Positions 43,177-47,517 of a stretch of 47,517 nucleotides of DNA are shown here, piece by piece. How positions within the stretch are numbered: position 1 is the first letter of the stretch; the number at the start of each line of letters is the position of its first letter. Source of the stretch: Hyphomonas sp. (GTDB taxonomy: Bacteria > Pseudomonadota > Alphaproteobacteria > Caulobacterales > Hyphomonadaceae). The notes under the pieces were generated by a model. That model did no database searches. It worked only from the letters and a program-made list of their open reading frames with translations, and had not been told where the DNA came from. The position numbers and the translations under genes were made by a program. The stretch is from contig NZ_JALHLS010000020.1 of the NCBI RefSeq assembly GCF_022844445.1, positions 1-47,517 of the forward strand. Reading direction: 5' to 3'.

Positions 43177-43617
43177 CTAGGAGAGATCCGGCGTCACTCC
43201 CCTGAAGAGTGGGAAGAAGAACGCTTCCGGACATTCTTCTGCGAGCTCTCTTATAGTTACTTGACCAGCAATAACTTTAGAGATGGTTGGATCGACAATG
43301 TAGTGGTTACCATAAAACCACGAAGCTGTTTTGCCGGAGATACGAAGTGCTTCTTCAGTGGTGCTCCAACCCGCCAAAGGCGTAGCGACCTCTATAAGCC
43401 AATACGGCTTTAAACTTTTGCTTAGCATCGTTTGCAAGAGCAAGTATTGTCCGTGGACGAGCGCGTTGGGAGTGACCGTTTCAAGCAAGATATCTCGCAG
43501 GATCGCCGGCAAGTCTTCGGCCAGCGCGTCGAGCACCGCGACAGCGGGAGAGTCTTTGACAATCAGATGGCCGATGTTTGACTGCGTCAGCGACTTTTTT
43601 GATCCACCGAGGCTCAT
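43177..43617 (-). CDS. Unknown 146-residue protein, cargo pair gene 1
   Basis: ATG at 43617 with a strong GGGAGGT. No family recognised. It is a soluble protein with helical segments (AVAVLDALAEDLPAILRDIL, YLLLQTMLSKSL) and the stretch GKTASWFYGNHYIVDP, which is not a Walker motif. The gene lies 57 bases upstream of the 289-residue gene and shares its A+T-rich composition, so the two probably form one unit. Confidence 0.65.
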   Translation of the reverse strand: MSLGGSKKSLTQSNIGHLIVKDSPAVAVLDALAEDLPAILRDILLETVTPNALVHGQYLLLQTMLSKSLKPYWLIEVATPLAGWSTTEEALRISGKTASWFYGNHYIVDPTISKVIAGQVTIRELAEECPEAFFFPLFRGVTPDLS

Positions 43618-43700
43618 TTTTGACCTCCCTTTTCTTGTTGTGCATTCACTCTCTGTACTTGCGGGGGAGCCGACAGACCCGGTTCCGACGGGTAATTGGC

Positions 43701-43843
43701 CTAATCGATATTCAACTGCAGTTTGAGCTGGCTGGAAGACTGATCAAGCAAGCCGTTGAGGAAACTTCTGAATACGCTTGGATTTTCTGCTTTTGCAACG
43801 GCCCATAAGCTTGGGGAAAGTTCTCCTGATTTGAGAATAAGAT
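43701..43843 (-). pseudogene. Orphan C-terminal fragment after relaxase gene
   Basis: Downstream of the relaxase stop an open frame with protein-like composition (SLWAVAKAENPSVFRSFLNG then LLDQSSSQLKLQLNID) runs to a stop at 43701. Its 5' end disappears into the end of the relaxase gene in another frame and no start is visible. I read it as the 3' end of a gene whose front was removed when the neighbouring cargo pair entered. It could also be chance. Confidence 0.25.
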
Positions 43844-45766
43844 CTACCTCCCGAGCCCGCGCCCGATGCCGATTATCCAGCTGACGCCGCGCGCCGTCGG
43901 TGTGACCGTCATCTCCCTCCCCCGGTGACGCTCCATCTCCGGCCTCCATGGAACTAGCGCAAACTCCTGGCTGTTCCCGATCAGCGCAAGGCGTCCCTGC
44001 CCGAGGTCGATCGCCTTCTCGAACCGGCCCTCAAACCTTTCGCCCTGTGTGAGCTCTACAGAACCGCGCCCGGTTGCCGCTGCGAGTGTCCCGGATGTCC
44101 GGCTCAGTTCCATCGCTCTCAGGCGAATTCTAAGCGCCTCATCAACCTCGCTCACCCCATCTCCAAGCCAGCCCTCTTGCCGAAGGAAATCGAGCCGCGC
44201 CCTCCGCACTGTAGCGAGGTTATCTCCCGACAATTCGGCCGCATTTGAATCAAGCCAGGTGAGACCTGCATGCCGGACCTGATCCTTCAGAGGCAGCCAT
44301 GACCTGACCTGGAGCTCAATGCGGCCGGTCCGGCTTGCGTCATATCGCATAGCCTTGTCGGCAAAGTTTTCCGGAATCGACCACGTACCGTCAGGGCTGC
44401 GCCCTGCAATACCTTCGCGCCTCAAGGCCTCCAGCCGCCTGACATGCCCCTGCCTCCAGGCCCGCGTCGAACCGAGTTCTGCATCCTCATGAAGCGCCTC
44501 GGAATAAATCCCGCCAGAGCGCTTCGCGATGCGCACAATCGAAGCGTCGATCTCCCTCAGCGTCGCACGCCGGGCGCCCAACTCGACGACAGCGCCGTCC
44601 GGCGGAATCGACCCCGGTTCTCTCATCCCGATATCCACCATCCATCGGCCGCCGTGGAAGTCTTCGACGACGAGACTTCGGCGGTCTAGCAGTTCATCCT
44701 CCGGCAATGAGGTCAGGACTGTCCCGACAAGGCGCTCCCGCCCGTGTGCGCCGGGATCGAACTGGCGCAGGTTTTCATCCGGCACATGGGCCTGGCCTTT
44801 TGCTGCCAGGGCCCGCAGCACATCGCCGCGGTGGCCCATGGCTTTCAGGGCTGCGTCCCAGCCGGGTGTCAATCGCCAAGCATCCCTGCCCGCCGGCGAT
44901 GCAAATTTCAGAAATTCGAGATGGCGCAGCCTTGCCCTGCGGAGGGACTGCTCAAAACGCCCCGCCGGACCGTCCGCGTTGGGGACGCGGACCAGACCCT
45001 CCGACACGTCCGCAAGAATCGACCGGTCGAGGCCGGTAAAGCGCTCCTTCGTGACTTCGCTTTGCCTTGCCTCGGCAATCTCGAGATCACGCCTCGGCCC
45101 GAGGCGTTCGGTGACAATATCCTGCGCGCGGGTCGCAAGCCCCTCGCGGATATAGGCAGGCGCGATGACGAGGTCATTTCCGTCCGCGTCCTTGCCGCGG
45201 ATCACGATGTGGGTGTGCGGATGGCCGGTATTGTGGTGATCGACGGCGAGCCAGTCGAGGCGGGTTCCAAGATCGGCTTCCATATGCGCCATCAGGGCGC
45301 GGGTCGTCTCCTTGAGATCCCCGAGCTGGCCAGCGTCCTCTGCCGACACGATGATACGGAACTGATGCCGGTCATCTTCGCAGCGCCCGGCGAACCCGTC
45401 TGCATCCGGCACGGCGCCCTCCCGGCCATAGAGCTCGCCACCTGAACCGTCCCGCTCCACACCGTCGCGCTGGATGTAGCCGAGATGCGCTTTCAGGGCG
45501 CCGGTCCCTCCGCCTTTCGGCGCCCGGGAAATATGAGTCTTCACGATCACCCGCCGCAGCCGGAAATCCGCGAGGCGCCGCCCCCTCATCTCGAGGGCGC
45601 GGGCGCTGGCGCCGCCGCGTCCGAGACCGGCGCCGGTGAACCGCGTCTTCCCGGGGGGGCGTCCAAGGCGGGCAGCGGCCTTCTTCAGCTGCTGCGCAAA
45701 CCTAAGGTCGCCGCCGCGTCCCCGGTCCCTGATCCGTCCGAGCCGGGGCGTAAATTCATCGGTCAT
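43844..45766 (-). CDS. Relaxase/mobilisation nuclease (DUF3363 type)
   Basis: The 640-residue protein nicks DNA at the transfer origin and leads the strand into the recipient. The N-terminal relaxase fold shows VKTHISRAPKGGGTG and the metal-binding histidine cluster WLAVDHHNTGHPHTHIVIRG near 180. The C-terminal half matches the DUF3363 region of alphaproteobacterial relaxases (RTGRIELQVRSWLPLKDQV, then GSVELTQGERFEGRFEKAID). ATG start with AAGGGAA. The catalytic Tyr cannot be named with certainty; the LGYIQRDG stretch is a candidate. Confidence 0.9.
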   Translation of the reverse strand: MTDEFTPRLGRIRDRGRGGDLRFAQQLKKAAARLGRPPGKTRFTGAGLGRGGASARALEMRGRRLADFRLRRVIVKTHISRAPKGGGTGALKAHLGYIQRDGVERDGSGGELYGREGAVPDADGFAGRCEDDRHQFRIIVSAEDAGQLGDLKETTRALMAHMEADLGTRLDWLAVDHHNTGHPHTHIVIRGKDADGNDLVIAPAYIREGLATRAQDIVTERLGPRRDLEIAEARQSEVTKERFTGLDRSILADVSEGLVRVPNADGPAGRFEQSLRRARLRHLEFLKFASPAGRDAWRLTPGWDAALKAMGHRGDVLRALAAKGQAHVPDENLRQFDPGAHGRERLVGTVLTSLPEDELLDRRSLVVEDFHGGRWMVDIGMREPGSIPPDGAVVELGARRATLREIDASIVRIAKRSGGIYSEALHEDAELGSTRAWRQGHVRRLEALRREGIAGRSPDGTWSIPENFADKAMRYDASRTGRIELQVRSWLPLKDQVRHAGLTWLDSNAAELSGDNLATVRRARLDFLRQEGWLGDGVSEVDEALRIRLRAMELSRTSGTLAAATGRGSVELTQGERFEGRFEKAIDLGQGRLALIGNSQEFALVPWRPEMERHRGREMTVTPTARGVSWIIGIGRGLGR

Positions 45767-45986
45767 CGGCAGATTCCCTTATGGAGATATGGCGCCAGCC
45801 GGACCTGCAGCAAACACTGGCGATCCTGAAAAACCCGGCGTCTCGAACCGGTGCAAACGGCACCGAAAAATCGTTGTGCAGACAGGGCGAAAGGCAAGGC
45901 CTGGCGCCAGCTCTTTTAACTTGCCCTACCGGGTCCGCCTTCCTGATCCATGCACGCGCTTGCACTGCTTTGCCCTAGTTTGCAGA
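45767..45986. other. Gap upstream of relaxase, possible oriT
   Basis: The 220 bases between the relaxase and peptidase genes hold repeats: TGGCGCCA at 45790-45797 and 45902-45909 (the second within the 10-base palindrome CTGGCGCCAG), and TTGCCCTA at about 45921 and 45970. Transfer origins commonly sit beside the relaxase gene and contain such repeats. No nic consensus I know could be placed, so this is a candidate only. Confidence 0.3.
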
Positions 45987-46493
45987 TTACCCGTGAACGG
46001 ATGAAATCATCACCGGTACCGCAACCCCGAGAATGTCCGCTTCGCGGACCGCTCCGAAATAGCGCCCATCTAGAGACGACGGGTGCGGCGAGAGAAGGAA
46101 CAGCTCGCCATTCCTCAGCCTGACGCACCCGTTCCAGGCCGGTAGATCGCGACCTTCTTGATCCGATATGAGTGCTATCGCGACGAGCTCATCATTGATG
46201 AAAACATCCACTCCATCCCGGCAAATTTCATCTCCCGGCATCCCTGAAACCTGCTTCAGAAGTGGCCAGTCTTGACCGACATATCCACGCGCCTCAGCCC
46301 ATTGCGCTGGCTCGCTCCTGGCTGAGAGAACGACCCATCTGCCCTTGGTGAATGGCTCGTCTCTCAGCCAGTACAGCCCCTCAGGCGCGCTCGCTGTCCG
46401 GTTCCAGAGGACCTTCGCCGGAGGATCAAACACGAGGCCAAATAACGCCGCTGATCCGCCCAGAACCAGAGCGAGCGCGTATCCGGATTTCAT
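45987..46493 (-). CDS. TraF-type S26 signal peptidase
   Basis: The 168-residue protein has one N-terminal membrane helix and the S26 catalytic pair: S35 in TASAPEGLYW and K80 in LLKQVSGMPGDEI. TraF of RP4 cyclises the pilin and processes transfer proteins; this member is of similar size. ATG start overlaps the upstream stop (ATGA). In related elements, DUF2840, ParA and replication genes often stand next to it; they are absent here. Confidence 0.9.
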   Translation of the reverse strand: MKSGYALALVLGGSAALFGLVFDPPAKVLWNRTASAPEGLYWLRDEPFTKGRWVVLSARSEPAQWAEARGYVGQDWPLLKQVSGMPGDEICRDGVDVFINDELVAIALISDQEGRDLPAWNGCVRLRNGELFLLSPHPSSLDGRYFGAVREADILGVAVPVMISSVHG

Positions 46494-46732
46494 CGGGATT
46501 TCCCCGCCCGGCTGGATGTCGATGAGAATTCCCGGCGCCCGGACCAGTCGATCAGGCTCGCCCGCGTGTAGAAAACGCGGGTTCCGTGCTTGCGATAATT
46601 CGGGCCTTTTCCTTCACATCGGTAGTGATCGAGTGTCGAGCGTGTGAGCCTCAGGAAAGCAGCGGCTTCCTGCACGTTCAGGAGGACGTGTTCATCATTT
46701 GCGTCGGGGTTCGTCGGCATCATTTCGGACAT
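46490..46732 (-). CDS. AlpA/MerR-like DNA-binding protein
   Basis: The 80-residue protein has a winged-helix excisionase-type domain: LNVQEAAAFLRLTRSTLDHY then RKHGTRVFYTRASLIDW. ATG at 46732 preceded by AAGGA; a GTG one codon earlier is possible. Such proteins act as excision factors or transcription regulators in integrative elements. Confidence 0.88.
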   Translation of the reverse strand: MSEMMPTNPDANDEHVLLNVQEAAAFLRLTRSTLDHYRCEGKGPNYRKHGTRVFYTRASLIDWSGRREFSSTSSRAGKSR

Positions 46733-46796
46733 CACGGGTTTCCTTTCTTCAGTTCGTTCGTGATGGGATGATGTTGCCAGCGGCTGCGCTGGATTG

Positions 46797-46831
46797 GAGG
46801 GGGAAAATCGCGCACGCGCATTTTCCCCCTC
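46797..46831. repeat. Perfect 12-base inverted repeat hairpin
   Basis: GAGGGGGAAAAT (46797-46808) and its exact complement (46820-46831) flank the 11-base GC spacer CGCGCACGCGC. It lies between the AlpA-like gene and the terminator of the DUF736 gene. It could be a regulatory hairpin, a second terminator or a binding site. Confidence 0.75.
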
Positions 46832-46860
46832 CCTTCAGAGCCGCGGCCTGAACACAGAAA

Positions 46861-46890
46861 AGCCGCCCCGGAGGTCTCTCCGGAGCGGCT
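46861..46890 (-). terminator. Terminator of the DUF736 gene
   Basis: A stem of 13 base pairs (AGCCGCCCCGGAG against CTCCGGAGCGGCT, one mismatch) closes on a four-base loop. On the minus strand it is followed by TTTTC. It stands 22 bases beyond the DUF736 stop, as expected for an intrinsic terminator. Confidence 0.8.
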
Positions 46891-46912
46891 CTTCGAGGCT
46901 GAATTCCTCGGC

Positions 46913-47236
46913 TTAGTCGCGAGGGTTCCAGAGGATCACGTGGCGGCCCTTCTTGCCTTTGACCGGGGCGAGGTTCGCGAAGATCTTCCGTGGACCGATC
47001 TGCGGATCTGCGAGCGTGATCGAGAGGTATTCCCGGCCCGAAGCTTTCGCCTTGCGCATCCAGCCGCCGCCGATTTCGGTCGAGGTTTCTCCGGCGAAGA
47101 TGCGGTAGTCCGGCTGGCCTTCTCCGGCTTTTTCCGCGTTCTTCTCGATGCGGATCGCAGCTGACAGGTTCATCATTGCGAGGGTGCCTTCGAAGCCGGC
47201 TTTGGTTTCGGTGACATATCCGAGTGCGTTTGCCAT
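46913..47236 (-). CDS. DUF736 family protein
   Basis: The 107-residue protein matches DUF736 through its length: GYVTETKAGFEGTL at the start, IRIEKNAEKAGEGQPDYRIF in the middle and YLSITLADP near the end. The function is unknown, but the family is a hallmark of alphaproteobacterial conjugative elements and plasmids, and usually strongly expressed. Very good ribosome-binding site (AAGGAG). Own terminator downstream. Confidence 0.93.
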   Translation of the reverse strand: MANALGYVTETKAGFEGTLAMMNLSAAIRIEKNAEKAGEGQPDYRIFAGETSTEIGGGWMRKAKASGREYLSITLADPQIGPRKIFANLAPVKGKKGRHVILWNPRD

Positions 47237-47517
47237 GGGGGTCTCCTTTTCGTTTCCTTGGCTGTCTTCCGGGAACCCCTTGTTCCCGTCGACGCCGGAC
47301 CGAAAGGACGGCCTGCGCCGGGTCTGAACCCGTCAGGGGCGAAACGAAGTGGAGCACCTGACCGGCGATGAATTTTGGTGCGCGAGGAATGCGCCGCAGG
47401 CGCAGGGGAAAATTCTTCGCCGGTCAGGTTTCAGGCCCGGCGCAGGTCGTCCAGGTCCAACGGCAAGAGACGGAAACAAGGGGTCCGCGAGAGGCAGGTT
47501 CCGGGAACGAATGAGGC
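47237..47517. other. Upstream region of the DUF736 gene
   Basis: About 280 bases without a gene. It should contain the DUF736 promoter on the minus strand, but no clear -10/-35 pair was placed. A strong nested inverted repeat (47357-47428, listed separately) dominates the stretch. Confidence 0.5.
47357..47428. repeat. Nested inverted repeat, 20-base arms
   Basis: CCTGACCGGCGATGAATTTT (47357-47376) pairs with the stretch at 47409-47428 at 19 of 20 positions. The spacer holds a second hairpin, TGCGCC-GCA-GGCGCA (47390-47404). The structure could extrude as a cruciform or fold in RNA. Candidates are an origin of transfer or replication, a regulator site or a leader structure for the DUF736 transcript. 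Confidence 0.75.

Noticed and set aside
46749..47357. 202-codon minus-strand frame
   Set aside because: Overlaps the DUF736 gene in another frame and is extremely rich in Arg and Pro, as expected of a GC-rich shadow frame.
1..47517. CRISPR arrays
   Set aside because: No regularly spaced short repeats were seen. The only repeats are IS ends, short palindromes and hairpins.

Overview
The window looks like accessory DNA from an alphaproteobacterium. The basis is the right-hand end: DUF736 protein, AlpA-like helix-turn-helix protein, TraF-type S26 peptidase, DUF3363-type relaxase, Xre regulator, VirD4/TraG coupling protein and a CopG-like protein, in the arrangement typical of alphaproteobacterial integrative and conjugative elements. 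Genus and species cannot be read from the sequence. Almost every gene lies on the minus strand, so transcription runs from high to low coordinates. No tRNA, rRNA or CRISPR array was seen.

Right end (about 39.1-47.5 kb): transfer backbone. It holds relaxase, peptidase, coupling protein and regulators plus a two-gene unknown insertion (42.2-43.6 kb). The Trb-type secretion genes that usually follow traG and the CopG-like gene are not in the window. In their place come an unknown gene, a damaged IS3-family element (36.9-38.2 kb) and two large cargo operons.

Cargo operon C (about 17.4-36.7 kb, 17 densely packed genes): a HerA/VirD4-like ATPase, a four-helix membrane protein, a vWA-like protein, a coiled-coil protein, a ClpB-like AAA+ protein, an NrdG-like radical SAM protein, an FHA protein, a PP2C phosphatase, a Ser/Thr kinase, two small membrane proteins, a periplasmic four-LCCL protein with a TonB-like C-terminus, then a JAMM peptidase, an E2-like protein, an E1/ThiF-like protein and an SH3b/LprI-like membrane protein. 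It combines protein phosphorylation, ubiquitin-like conjugation chemistry, AAA+ remodelling and an envelope-spanning part. No ubiquitin-like modifier gene is evident. A spot between the LCCL and JAMM genes carries IS debris and a gene stub.

A small DksA/TraR-type zinc-finger gene (16.7-16.95 kb) separates C from operon A.

Cargo operon A (about 0.55-16.4 kb, 11 coupled genes): a two-domain peptide-ABC ATPase, a radical SAM enzyme, a 64-residue peptide gene coupled to it, a family-5 solute-binding protein, two Dpp/Opp permeases, a 1325-residue histidine-kinase-like protein, two unknown or receiver-like proteins, an NtrC-type response regulator whose GAFTGA loop is replaced, and a protein fusing a full receiver domain to a DUF3800 (RNase H-fold) domain. 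I infer a self-contained circuit: a radical SAM-modified peptide is taken up by a dedicated importer and sensed by a variant phosphorelay that controls a nuclease-like effector. I do not recall either cargo operon being described as a system. Operon A is my leading candidate for something new and operon C is a close second.
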